A DNA stretch of 6,867 nucleotides from Candidatus Omnitrophota bacterium (GCA_030631705.1 DAOVKQ010000035.1:1-6867), one strand, 5' to 3'; shown: positions 1 through 5,720, counted from the stretch's first letter. Numbers and translations are program-made. Notes: generated from the letters alone by a model not told the origin.

Positions 1-708
1 ACTATCTTTAAGCATTGTTTTAAAAGAAGCGGTAAAGTTTTTTCTCAGAATAAAAGAAGATACTACAATTAAAACTCCGCTAACGCGCGCGGGAAGAAAA
101 TTGACGGCATCATCTAACTTTGCTGCAAACCAGCCGAAATTAATATAGCGTTCGTTTTTATATCCGATCATTGAATCAAGAGTATTTATGGCTTTGTAGA
201 CAATAGCCAGCGCCGGGCCGCCCAAAGCAAGATAAAATAAAGGGGCAACAATTCCGTCGGTTGTACTTTCGGCAATACTCTCTACGGTTGCTCTTATTAT
301 TTTGTCGCCGGAAAGGTCTTTGGTATCTCTCCCGACTATACAAGAGAGCTTAGCGCGCGCTTCTTTAAGAAAGCCTAGAGTAAGCTCTCCGGCAATTGCC
401 CGCGCTTTAACAGAAAGGTCTTTAACGGAAATCACGGTATACCCGACATATATCCACGCTAACCATCCCAGAAAAGGGTTTAATTTTCCCGCAAACGCTA
501 CAAACAAATAAGCAAGATATCCGCTTGTTATGATAACCAATAACGCGGACAGCATACCTTTTATCCGCTTTCGCCGGGGAGAATCGTTTTGGTTTAGCCG
601 CTCATCCAGGAAAGTAATCAGCCTGCCCATGGCTCTTACCGGATGAGGAAATGATTCCGGATCTCCCAATAACAAATCAGCGATATAAGAACAAGTTAAT
701 AAAACCAT
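1..708 (-). CDS. cbiB: Adenosylcobinamide-phosphate synthase CbiB/CobD, C-terminus cut by window edge
   Basis: This is an inner-membrane enzyme that joins adenosylcobyric acid to (R)-1-amino-2-propanol (or its phosphate) to give adenosylcobinamide (phosphate). I translated 236 codons with no stop. Recognisable family blocks are DLLLGDPESFPHPVRAMG near the N-terminus, IVGRDT, TVESIAESTTDGIVAPLFY, YKAINTLDSMIGYKNERY and FGWFAAKLDD..N..PAR. The family is usually about 310-320 residues, so roughly three quarters is present and the rest lies beyond position 1. The ATG directly abuts the cobS stop codon (TAA then ATG, no gap). It is the first possible start in the frame because that stop is in frame with it. 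No Shine-Dalgarno sequence is visible, so translation is probably coupled to cobS. It is the last gene of the cobalamin operon seen here. Identification is by sequence motif recognition and is strong. Confidence 0.93.
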   Translation of the reverse strand, partial: MVLLTCSYIADLLLGDPESFPHPVRAMGRLITFLDERLNQNDSPRRKRIKGMLSALLVIITSGYLAYLFVAFAGKLNPFLGWLAWIYVGYTVISVKDLSVKARAIAGELTLGFLKEARAKLSCIVGRDTKDLSGDKIIRATVESIAESTTDGIVAPLFYLALGGPALAIVYKAINTLDSMIGYKNERYINFGWFAAKLDDAVNFLPARVSGVLIVVSSFILRKNFTASFKTMLKDS

Positions 709-1440
709 TTAGAGGTAGATTAAAATAAAAAACAACACACTTGCCTCGGAGATTTCACTTAATGCCCCGATTGTATCTCCGGTCATTCCGCCAATCTTTT
801 TTTCTGAGTAGCGAATAAATAAAAATACACAGATAAGCGCCGAGACAAATACAGCAATACCTTTTAGCTGTGCCGCTATCAGGAATATAATCAAAGTAGC
901 CGCGCCGCCTACGGCTATATCAGTCCGCTTCGCGTGATCAATAAAATCCTTTGCTTTACCGTCTTTACGGGCATAAGAAGACGCGTAGCAGGCAAAAGCC
1001 TGTGACCATCGCGAAAATACTGCCATAATGATTAGTGATTTGCAAAGATACTGCCCGGGAATGCTGACGATTAAGGTGAATTTAAGCAGTAATATGGTTA
1101 CTACGCCTATTACTCCCATTACTCCTGTCCGGCTGTCCCTCATGATATTAAGCATATCTTGTTTTGGCTTTAGCCCGTAAAAACCATCGCAGGTATCACA
1201 AAGGCCGTCAAGATGGATACCTCCGCTTATCACAATAAGAATTATTATCAGGAGTGATCCCGTCACTAAATTAGGAAGAAAGGCGAAAACAATCGAGGCT
1301 AAAGCAAGCAGGAATCCTATTAAAATTCCCACCAGAGGAAAATATAAAAGAGCTTTTCCAAAATCGGATTCCTTTATCCCGGAGTTGATTTTCACCGGCA
1401 GTATAGTTAAAAACTGCAGGGCAATTAAAAAATTTTTCAC
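709..1440 (-). CDS. cobS: Adenosylcobinamide-GDP ribazoletransferase (cobalamin synthase) CobS
   Basis: This polytopic membrane enzyme condenses adenosylcobinamide-GDP with alpha-ribazole (phosphate) to make adenosylcobalamin (phosphate), the closing step of nucleotide-loop assembly. The 243 residues match the usual family length of about 250. Visible motifs are FLTILPV (10-16), the acidic GGIHLDGLCDTCDGF block (73-87) typical of the metal and substrate site, MRDSRTGVMG (100-109) and GGMTGDTIGALSEISEA (217-233), separated by hydrophobic membrane segments. The start is GTG, preceded by AGAAGGA at 4 nt. An ATG inside that ribosome site is out of frame and soon stops. It follows cobT after 112 nt, the only sizeable gap in the operon, and runs straight into cbiB. 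There are two Cys in the acidic block (GLCDTCDG) where Ala is more common. Confidence 0.95.
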   Translation of the reverse strand: MKNFLIALQFLTILPVKINSGIKESDFGKALLYFPLVGILIGFLLALASIVFAFLPNLVTGSLLIIILIVISGGIHLDGLCDTCDGFYGLKPKQDMLNIMRDSRTGVMGVIGVVTILLLKFTLIVSIPGQYLCKSLIIMAVFSRWSQAFACYASSYARKDGKAKDFIDHAKRTDIAVGGAATLIIFLIAAQLKGIAVFVSALICVFLFIRYSEKKIGGMTGDTIGALSEISEASVLFFILIYL

Positions 1441-1444
1441 TCCA

Positions 1445-1451
1445 TCCTTCT
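1445..1451 (-). promoter_or_regulatory. Ribosome binding site of cobS
   Basis: AGAAGGA lies 4 nt before the GTG at 1440. It supports the GTG start and independent initiation of cobS after the 112-nt gap downstream of cobT. Confidence 0.6.
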
Positions 1452-1520
1452 CTGCTTGAGTTAAGGCTTAACTTTACACATACGGTTGAACTTTTTTTCC
1501 TTAAAATATAACAATTTATT

Positions 1521-1560
1521 TAATCTGTGTAATCTTTTTCTAATCAATGTAATCAATTTC
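1521..1560. repeat. Two-copy 20-bp tandem repeat with TAATC motifs at the cobT 3' end
   Basis: Unit one (1521-1540, taatctgtgtaatctttttc) and unit two (1541-1560, taatcaatgtaatcaatttc) agree at 16 of 20 positions. Each contains two TAATC motifs. Read on the minus strand the motif is GATTACA-like. The cobT stop codon (1553-1555) falls inside unit two, so the repeat forms the last codon and the stop. Nothing else is visible in the 1441-1552 gap apart from the cobS ribosome site. No hairpin followed by a T-run was seen, so cobS is probably co-transcribed with cobT. Confidence 0.6.
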
Positions 1561-2620
1561 TCCCAGAAACAGAGGCATTTTTGAATGTGGCCATTTGGGT
1601 TAAAATTTTGACTCCGGCCTCAACAATGCCCATTGCAAGGACCGCTCCGGTTCCCTCGCCCAGGCATAGATTTAAATCAAGAATGGGTTTGAGCCCAAGA
1701 TAATCAAGTATTATTTTATGTCCTTTTTCTGCCGAACAGTGCGCGGCAATCATATAGTCTTTGACTATTGGCTGCAATTTATAAGCTATTAAGGCGGCTG
1801 CTCCGGAAATAAACCCGTCTATCAACACAGGAATATTTTCTCTGGCCGCGGCCAAAATAATTCCCGTGAGCCCGCCTATCTCAAACCCTCCTACCTTGGA
1901 TAAAACATCCAGGGCATCGCGGGGATCGGGATTATTCAAGAAAATAGCTTTTTCAATAATTTCTACCTTATGAAGAAAAGATTTATTGTCTATTCCCGTA
2001 CCTCTCCCGGTAATATCTTTAACCGATTTTCCGGTCATAACCGCGGTTATCGCGCTGGAGGAAGTAGTATTTCCTATACCCATTTCTCCGCAACCGGCCA
2101 AATCAAGGCCATTTATTAGTTGTTCCTCAAACACTTCTATCCCTGCTTCAACAGATCTTATTGCTTCATCCCTTGTCATCGCCGGGCCTTTGACCATATT
2201 CTTTGTTCCAAAATTTATTTTTTTATCTTTGAAGTTTCTGACTTCTGACTTCTGACTTCTGACTTCTGTACTAATTCCCATATCAACGACTACGACTTCG
2301 GCGCCGGCATGTCCGGCTAAAACATTGATTGCCGCCCCTTTGTTTAAGAAATTATAAACCATCTGAACGGTAACTTCTTTAGGAAAGGCGCTTACCCCTT
2401 CTTCGGTAACGCCATGATCTCCGGCCATGATGAATATAGTCTTATTTTTAATTAACGGCTTGTCATTTCCTGTAATTGCCACTATTTGTTTCGCGAGCGT
2501 CTCTAATAAACCTAAACTGCCTCGCGGTTTTGTAAGGTTATCTAAATGGTGTTGGGTTTTTTCAATTAAACTACTATCTACGGTTTTGATTTTTTTTATT
2601 GTATTGCCTAATTTATCCAC
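1553..2620 (-). CDS. cobT: Nicotinate-nucleotide--dimethylbenzimidazole phosphoribosyltransferase CobT
   Basis: This cytoplasmic enzyme transfers phosphoribose from nicotinate mononucleotide to the lower-ligand base, giving alpha-ribazole 5'-phosphate for the nucleotide loop. Its 355 residues match the family length. Motifs are LTKPRGSLG (29-37), FIMAGDHGVTEEGVSAFP (63-80), GPAMTRDEA (145-153), CGEMGIGNTTSSSA (177-190), GFISGAAAL (269-277) and CLGEGTGA (319-326). Glu322 in the last motif corresponds to the catalytic Glu317 of the Salmonella enzyme. The start is GTG, 2 nt after the cobU stop, with a strong AAAGGGGG site inside the cobU end. Residues about 118-129 (EVRSQKSEVRN) are encoded by a 7-bp tandem repeat. 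The spacing between the flanking VDMG and GTKN blocks looks normal, so the repeat seems to occupy a natural surface loop. A unit gained or lost would break the frame. Confidence 0.95.
   Translation of the reverse strand: MDKLGNTIKKIKTVDSSLIEKTQHHLDNLTKPRGSLGLLETLAKQIVAITGNDKPLIKNKTIFIMAGDHGVTEEGVSAFPKEVTVQMVYNFLNKGAAINVLAGHAGAEVVVVDMGISTEVRSQKSEVRNFKDKKINFGTKNMVKGPAMTRDEAIRSVEAGIEVFEEQLINGLDLAGCGEMGIGNTTSSSAITAVMTGKSVKDITGRGTGIDNKSFLHKVEIIEKAIFLNNPDPRDALDVLSKVGGFEIGGLTGIILAAARENIPVLIDGFISGAAALIAYKLQPIVKDYMIAAHCSAEKGHKIILDYLGLKPILDLNLCLGEGTGAVLAMGIVEAGVKILTQMATFKNASVSGRN
2236..2268. repeat. Heptanucleotide tandem repeat (TTCTGAC)x4.7 inside cobT
   Basis: Unit ttctgac occurs perfectly at 2236-2242, 2243-2249, 2250-2256 and 2257-2263, followed by ttctg at 2264-2268. 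It encodes about residues 118-129 of CobT. Since 7 is not a multiple of 3, slippage by one unit changes the reading frame. Confidence 0.9.
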
Positions 2621-2622
2621 GT

Positions 2623-3147
2623 TTATGCCCCCTTTATAGTGAGCGCTATACCCGATTGCATCAGCACAACTGTACCGGCTTTTTTTGCAATCATTTGATT
2701 AATCGAACCGATTAAGTCACGGAACCGTCGGGCTAAAGGATTATCGGGAACTATACCACTGCCCACTTCATTGGATACCATGATTATATTAAAGGAATGT
2801 TTATCAATAGTTTTAATGAGTTGGTTAATTTTTTTGTTGATTTCTTTATCGGTTAGCTCCTCCAATAAAAGGTTGGAAATCAATAACCCCAGACAATCAA
2901 TTAAAACTGTTTCGCAGCTTCCTTTTAATTTCTCTAAAGCGCCGCCGGGATCCTTACTTTCCTCTATTAGCTTCCAGTGTTTTGGCCGGGAAACTTTATG
3001 AAGCCTTATTCTGTTTTTCATCTCTTTGTCAAACGGGATGGCTGTGGCAATAAAGCAAACTCTTTTGCCTAATTGTTTTGCCGCCTTAACGGCATAACTG
3101 CTTTTTCCGCTTTTTGCCCCGCCGGTGATGAGGATTACTTTTCTCAT
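2623..3147 (-). CDS. cobU: Adenosylcobinamide kinase / adenosylcobinamide-phosphate guanylyltransferase CobU
   Basis: This bifunctional cytoplasmic enzyme phosphorylates adenosylcobinamide and then activates it with GTP to adenosylcobinamide-GDP, the CobS substrate. Its 174 residues are close to the 180 of the Salmonella protein. It has the P-loop GGAKSGKS (9-16), a RIRLHKVSRPKHW block (46-58) whose His50 aligns with the guanylylated His46 of Salmonella CobU, and SNEVGSGIVPDNPLARRFRD (125-144), which is highly characteristic. Where Salmonella has two adjacent His, the first is Leu here. The ATG overlaps the cobC stop as ATGA, and no clear Shine-Dalgarno is visible, so translational coupling to cobC is likely. 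It is followed by cobT after 2 nt. Confidence 0.95.
   Translation of the reverse strand: MRKVILITGGAKSGKSSYAVKAAKQLGKRVCFIATAIPFDKEMKNRIRLHKVSRPKHWKLIEESKDPGGALEKLKGSCETVLIDCLGLLISNLLLEELTDKEINKKINQLIKTIDKHSFNIIMVSNEVGSGIVPDNPLARRFRDLIGSINQMIAKKAGTVVLMQSGIALTIKGA
2628..2635 (-). promoter_or_regulatory. Ribosome binding site of cobT inside the cobU 3' end
   Basis: AAAGGGGG lies 7 nt before the GTG at 2620. It encodes part of the last codons of cobU (K-G-A). This strong site decides the GTG start of cobT. Confidence 0.7.
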
Positions 3148-3767
3148 AAGCTAACTGTTTCTTTAGGGAATAAGTGCGAGATATCATTTATCTTTAATGC
3201 CGCGGCTTGCGTTTTGTTATGATAATCAATGATATTTAACGCGCCTGTTTCCTGTTTTATCTGCCAGAATTTTTTCAAATCTAAGCCTAAAGCATCGCAT
3301 AGTATAATTCTTATCGGCCCGCCGTGGGCAACCAACGAGATTGTTCTATCGGTATTTTTTGTAATAATTTGCGATAGCCCTTTTCGGACTCTTTTTACGA
3401 ATTTCTTAAACTTCTCGCCGCCGGGAATCACTATCTTCTCAGGGTCATCTATCCAGTTTTTGTAAAACAAGGGATTTTTCTTGATAACTTCGTTATATTT
3501 CAATCCTTCAAATTCTCCGAAATTCATTTCCCGAAAATCAGCTATTTCCTTAAAAAGAATGTTTTTAAAAACTATTTTTGCTGTTTGTTTCGCCCGCCTT
3601 AAATTACTTGAATAAACGATATTAACTTTTAACTGTTTTAACCTTTGGGATAACTTTTTAGATTGCCGGATTCCCTTTTCATTTAATGAAGGGTCGCTGA
3701 ATCCGCAATAGCGGTTATCACGGGTATAATTTGTTTCACCGTGTCTTATTAAAATGAGTTTTGTCAT
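3144..3767 (-). CDS. cobC: Alpha-ribazole phosphatase-like histidine phosphatase CobC
   Basis: This is a phosphoglycerate-mutase-type histidine phosphatase. In this setting it very likely removes the phosphate from alpha-ribazole phosphate or adenosylcobalamin 5'-phosphate. The N-terminus MTKLILIRHGETNY carries the catalytic RHG (residues 8-10) and is followed by GFSDPSLNEKG. A second active-site His lies in LVAHGGPIRIIL. There are 207 residues from the chosen ATG, a normal family length. The frame remains open upstream to a GTG at 3809, but those 14 extra codons largely come from the left arm of an inverted repeat and precede the beta-strand that begins the family. I therefore start at 3767. 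No Shine-Dalgarno is visible before this ATG, perhaps because the repeat displaced the original leader. Function within the superfamily rests on operon context: alone it could be any RHG phosphatase. Confidence 0.85.
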   Translation of the reverse strand: MTKLILIRHGETNYTRDNRYCGFSDPSLNEKGIRQSKKLSQRLKQLKVNIVYSSNLRRAKQTAKIVFKNILFKEIADFREMNFGEFEGLKYNEVIKKNPLFYKNWIDDPEKIVIPGGEKFKKFVKRVRKGLSQIITKNTDRTISLVAHGGPIRIILCDALGLDLKKFWQIKQETGALNIIDYHNKTQAAALKINDISHLFPKETVSL

Positions 3768-3786
3768 GGTTTGCAAACGTTCTATA

Positions 3787-3868
3787 GCAGACGTCCTACT
3801 CAGGGACACCCTATAAATTTATAATACCCATTGCACAGAAATAGAGTGTCCCTGAGTAGGACGTCTGC
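3787..3868. repeat. Near-perfect 28-bp inverted repeat with 26-nt loop, possible small mobile element
   Basis: The arms are 3787-3814 and 3841-3868. The outer 23 bp (3787-3809 against 3846-3868) are perfect and there is one mismatch in the whole 28 bp. The inner end reads gggtgtccct on one arm. The loop (3815-3840) is A/T-rich. No coding capacity is present. In the cobC transcript it would form a very stable hairpin ending 19 nt before the ATG. It looks like an inserted palindromic unit (a REP or MITE type, for example mobilised by a REP-associated tyrosine transposase), but that origin is inferred only. Confidence 0.85.
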
Positions 3869-3932
3869 AAAAAATAAAAACCCCGCACCCAGCTTCGGAA
3901 AGAACACTCTTTCTTAAAAGCTGGGTGCGGGG
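3869..3932 (-). terminator. Rho-independent terminator between riboswitch and cobC
   Basis: On the minus strand a perfect 15-bp stem (3932-3918 with 3895-3881, beginning CCCCGCACCCAGC) is extended by an internal 6-bp helix (3913-3908 with 3903-3898). The T-tract TTTTTATTTTTT (3880-3869) follows immediately. Its position after the B12 aptamer and before cobC makes it the likely expression platform: ligand-bound aptamer would favour termination. A short alternative stem, GGGTGC (3940-3935) with GCACCC (3928-3923), would open the terminator's 5' arm and is a candidate antiterminator. Confidence 0.85.
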
Positions 3933-3960
3933 TTGCACCCTGTTTTACTTCACCCTTAGG

Positions 3961-3998
3961 GTATTCTTAGGCTTTTGTCCTGGCAATACCAAGAATAC
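3961..3998 (-). other. Leader hairpin between aptamer and terminator
   Basis: On the minus strand, GTATTCTT... from 3998 pairs with AAGAATAC ending at 3961 (8 bp, extendable by CC/GG across a one-base bulge). The hairpin lies just after the aptamer P1 stem. It may separate the aptamer from the terminator or take part in switching. Its role is unproven. Confidence 0.5.
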
Positions 3999-4001
3999 TT
4001 A

Positions 4002-4203
4002 TTTTTCGGCAGGTCTTCTGGCTCCCCCCGTCCTTTTTAGCAGCCTTCCCGCCCCGCACCCAGTTTTCTGGGTGCGGGGCAGTGACGTATAAACGCTAAA
4101 AAGGTTCCCTTTCCTTAGATCAGAAAAGGACGGGGTTACAGCTCCGGGAGAGCTCCTGATTTTAACAGGATTCCCATTTTAAGCTTGTGTAAGCACCGAA
4201 AAA
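4002..4203 (-). ncRNA. Cobalamin (B12) riboswitch aptamer
   Basis: Read on the minus strand, the conserved pieces occur in order: GGTGC at the 5' end, GGGAATCC, CTCTCCCGGAGCTGTAA, AAGGGAACC, GTCACTG, CGGGAAGGC and the B12 box AGCCAGAAGACCTGCC (4023-4008). P1 is 8 bp, TTTTTCGG (4203-4196) with CCGAAAAA (4009-4002). Inner helices are CCCCGTCC (4135-4128) with GGACGGGG (4033-4026) and CCTTTTTAGC (4104-4095) with GCTAAAAAGG (4041-4032). It lies upstream of cobC-cobU-cobT-cobS-cbiB and should sense adenosylcobalamin or a related cobalamin and switch off this operon when cobalamin is plentiful. The variable stem between CACTG and CGGGAAGGC is described separately. Confidence 0.95.
4051..4080. repeat. 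13-bp perfect hairpin in the riboswitch variable stem, same sequence as the terminator stem
   Basis: Arms 4051-4063 and 4068-4080 (gccccgcacccag and its complement) enclose a TTTT loop. The 12-base core ccccgcacccag is identical to the outer stem of the terminator hairpin at 3881-3932. It occupies the position between the CACTG and CGGGAAGGC elements, where cobalamin riboswitches tolerate variable stems. Confidence 0.85.
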
Positions 4204-4241
4204 ATAATTTTTAAAGAACACATTTAGCATTTAGAGCATTT

Positions 4242-4269
4242 AGTATAGCCCCTGGAATACGTTTGTCAA
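4242..4269 (-). promoter_or_regulatory. Sigma-70-type promoter of the cobalamin operon
   Basis: On the minus strand a perfect -35 TTGACA (4269-4264) is followed by a 16-nt spacer and a -10 TATACT (4247-4242). The predicted start near 4235 gives a leader of about 30 nt before the aptamer. The -35 begins 7 nt after the stop codon of the upstream gene, so the operon has its own promoter. Three CATTTAG-like copies (4221-4243) lie between the -10 element and the aptamer. Confidence 0.75.
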
Positions 4270-4275
4270 TATTTT

Positions 4276-4992
4276 CTATTCTTGGCCAATAATTCCGATA
4301 ATAAAAGGCGGTGAATACTTTATGTTGGCTATAGGGGGTATCCTGAGGCCGATAATATAAGCGGCATCTTCTAAATCAGAGGGAATCCTCCATTCGTATT
4401 CGCCCTTATTGGCAAGATTTTCTCCTATATTAAGCCGGGATATCAATTGTTTATTTTCGCCAATTTTGAAAAGGTTGATATATACTTTTGATTCCGGATA
4501 ATCCGAACTCCATCGTATTACGCAGGTGCTTTCTTGTTTTAAGTTTTCATTGTTTGCCGGCGAAGTTATCTCTATCGGTATCAGAAGAATTATTTCGAAT
4601 TGTTCGCTAAAAGAAATTGCGGTTTCGTCGGTGCTGGTAATTTTTATTTTATATTTGCCCGGGACAAAATCTGCCGGAAGCAAATCTATATATTCACCAT
4701 CGTTTGCTGTACTTTCAATAACGGTGCGCACGATTTCACTGTCTTTAATTATCTCAATTCTTACAGTAAAGATATTTCTTGCGCTATAGGAGTAATTAAG
4801 CCAGTGTATAGTGAGTTCTCTCCCTGCCTCGGCGCGGACATAAGCATGCGGTTCTGTAATATTAAAATCCCCGGTCTCTTTGTGTTGCCCGAAAGCGGAT
4901 ATAGAGATTAACGGTAACAACAAAAGGACGCAAAAGCCGATACTTTTTATGGTTGTTCTCAAATTCCTCTCCATAACGCCGTATTTTACCAT
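4276..4992 (-). CDS. Secreted protein with two tandem Ig-like (Kre9/KNH-like) beta-sandwich domains, function unknown
   Basis: A positively charged N-terminus and hydrophobic core (about residues 17-33, FCVLLLLPLISISAFG) form a Sec signal peptide, with probable cleavage at AFG|Q (35/36). The mature part has two similar segments, about 43-134 and 141-232. Each begins ITEP or ITSP, contains a T/V-I-x-W strand (TIHWLNYS, VIRWSSDY), then a V-x-I-x-L/I strand, and ends with GEY...LP/IP...Y.I.I. This pattern resembles the bacterial Kre9/KNH-type Ig-like domain often found in cell-surface proteins. No catalytic motif is visible. An alternative start is Met7 (4974). Neither start has a Shine-Dalgarno. 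It begins 12 nt after the nucleotidyltransferase stop, so co-transcription is possible. No terminator is seen before the cob promoter. The domain assignment is pattern-based and moderate. Confidence 0.7.
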   Translation of the reverse strand: MVKYGVMERNLRTTIKSIGFCVLLLLPLISISAFGQHKETGDFNITEPHAYVRAEAGRELTIHWLNYSYSARNIFTVRIEIIKDSEIVRTVIESTANDGEYIDLLPADFVPGKYKIKITSTDETAISFSEQFEIILLIPIEITSPANNENLKQESTCVIRWSSDYPESKVYINLFKIGENKQLISRLNIGENLANKGEYEWRIPSDLEDAAYIIGLRIPPIANIKYSPPFIIGIIGQE

Positions 4993-5004
4993 ACTGTTTG
5001 TGGT

Positions 5005-5457
5005 TTAAGACAAACTTGATTTGCGCTTTTTTAATCTGCGTAAGTATTTTAAATCTTCTAAATCTTTTGCTCTGCCTGCAGCACGTTTCATTTTTATAAG
5101 ATCCTCGATAGAGGCAAAATAGACAAAGATATTACCAAATTTTGCCTTAACCTTATTTTTCCAGACTCTTTCAAAATTTATACCTTTTACAAAAGGATGG
5201 ATATCAGTTTCTACCATATATTGACGGATAAGTAATTTCTTTTTAAGTAAATCTTTTTTTTCAATATCAGTTACATCATATCCAAATGCCTTTAAAGCAC
5301 ACCGCGTTCTTTCAGCATTAATCTCAGTTGGCCTTATAAAAATATCAATATCCAAAGTTGCCCGGGCATATCCATAAACCGGAAAGGCGGTTGCGCCGAT
5401 TATTACAAAGTCAACCTTATGTTCTTTTAATGATTTCAGAAGGCCTTCTGTGTCCAT
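5005..5457 (-). CDS. Minimal nucleotidyltransferase (MNT/DUF6036-like), possible toxin-antitoxin component
   Basis: This is a 150-residue single-domain protein of the polymerase-beta-type nucleotidyltransferase fold. It shows FVIIGATAFPVYGYARATLDIDIFI (17-41): a G-x-T/A turn, then the metal-binding D36-x-D38. The third acid is likely D85 in ETDIHPF, and the C-terminal block ASIEDLIKMKRAAGRAKDLEDL (115-136) is typical of this family. The usual GG/GS of the first motif is GA here. I chose ATG 5457 because GG-A6 precedes it and the alignment to the family begins with LLKSLKEHKVDFVIIG. An ATG 18 nt earlier (5475) would add MIFWKK. Its start overlaps the end of the upstream small gene by 41 nt, a sign of coupled translation. 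Such enzymes modify RNA, proteins or small molecules. The actual substrate is unknown. Confidence 0.75.
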   Translation of the reverse strand: MDTEGLLKSLKEHKVDFVIIGATAFPVYGYARATLDIDIFIRPTEINAERTRCALKAFGYDVTDIEKKDLLKKKLLIRQYMVETDIHPFVKGINFERVWKNKVKAKFGNIFVYFASIEDLIKMKRAAGRAKDLEDLKYLRRLKKRKSSLS

Positions 5458-5599
5458 TTTTTTCCAAAATATCAATTATTTCTTTTGTTTTCTTACGCAT
5501 TAATTCAAACCTTTCCTCAATTGAAAGGGACTTTAGGTAGTTCAATTCGAATTCTATTTCTTTGCGGGAATTATGCTTGTTTAATTTTAAAACCGGCAT
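5417..5599 (-). CDS. Small helical protein paired with the nucleotidyltransferase, unknown function (antitoxin-like)
   Basis: This gene has 60 codons and the product is charged and predicted mostly helical (KEIEFELNYLKSLSIEERFELMRKK and onward). It begins MPVLKLNKHNSR and ends HRRPSEIIKRT. GGAGA lies 9 nt before the ATG and supports the start. Its last 41 nt overlap the nucleotidyltransferase gene in another frame. A small upstream partner overlapping a minimal nucleotidyltransferase is the layout of type II/VII-like toxin-antitoxin pairs, but no family can be named from sequence alone. The -SIEERFELM- segment may dock on the partner. It could also just be a co-translated accessory subunit. 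Confidence 0.65.
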   Translation of the reverse strand: MPVLKLNKHNSRKEIEFELNYLKSLSIEERFELMRKKTKEIIDILEKNGHRRPSEIIKRT

Positions 5600-5630
5600 C
5601 TTCAGGGATCTCCGTTTCTTAATCTGCTTT

Positions 5631-5697
5631 CTGCCTTATATGATATACTATTTTTGACAAGAAGACAACTATTTTCACTGCCTTAGGTGATATGCTA
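5631..5697. repeat. 20-bp imperfect direct repeat flanking the promoter, possible operator pair
   Basis: Copies at 5631-5650 (ctgccttatatgatatacta) and 5678-5697 (ctgccttaggtgatatgcta) match at 17 of 20 positions and are 47 bp apart. The first overlaps the proposed -10 and the second lies upstream of the -35. This is a plausible binding arrangement for a self-repressing toxin-antitoxin complex. No protein is shown to bind. Confidence 0.5.
5640..5668 (-). promoter_or_regulatory. Candidate promoter of the small-protein/nucleotidyltransferase pair
   Basis: On the minus strand TTGTCT (5668-5663), a 17-nt spacer, then TATCAT (5645-5640) give four and five matches to the -35 and -10 consensus. The ATG of the small gene is about 40 nt downstream of the -10. 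The A/T-rich setting means other hexamers could be used. Confidence 0.45.
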
Positions 5698-5720
5698 AAA
5701 ATTGTGTAAATTAAGATTGC

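Noticed and set aside
302..511. Plus-strand open frame of 69 codons
   Set aside because: It lies wholly antisense to the well-supported cbiB reading frame and its product shows no family features.
2236..2268. Short regular repeats as a CRISPR array
   Set aside because: The units are 7 bp, directly adjacent with no spacers, and inside a coding sequence.
1986..2639. Plus-strand open frames over cobT (1986-2255, 2427-2639)
   Set aside because: Both are antisense shadows of the conserved CobT coding sequence and have no ribosome site or recognisable motif.
3768..3809. GTG start for cobC giving 14 extra residues
   Set aside because: The extra codons largely come from the arm of the inverted repeat, and the family begins at MTKLILIRHGE.
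5458..5475. Upstream ATG adding MIFWKK to the nucleotidyltransferase
   Set aside because: The family alignment begins after it, and the ATG at 5457 has a GG-A6 ribosome-site-like sequence. It cannot be fully excluded.
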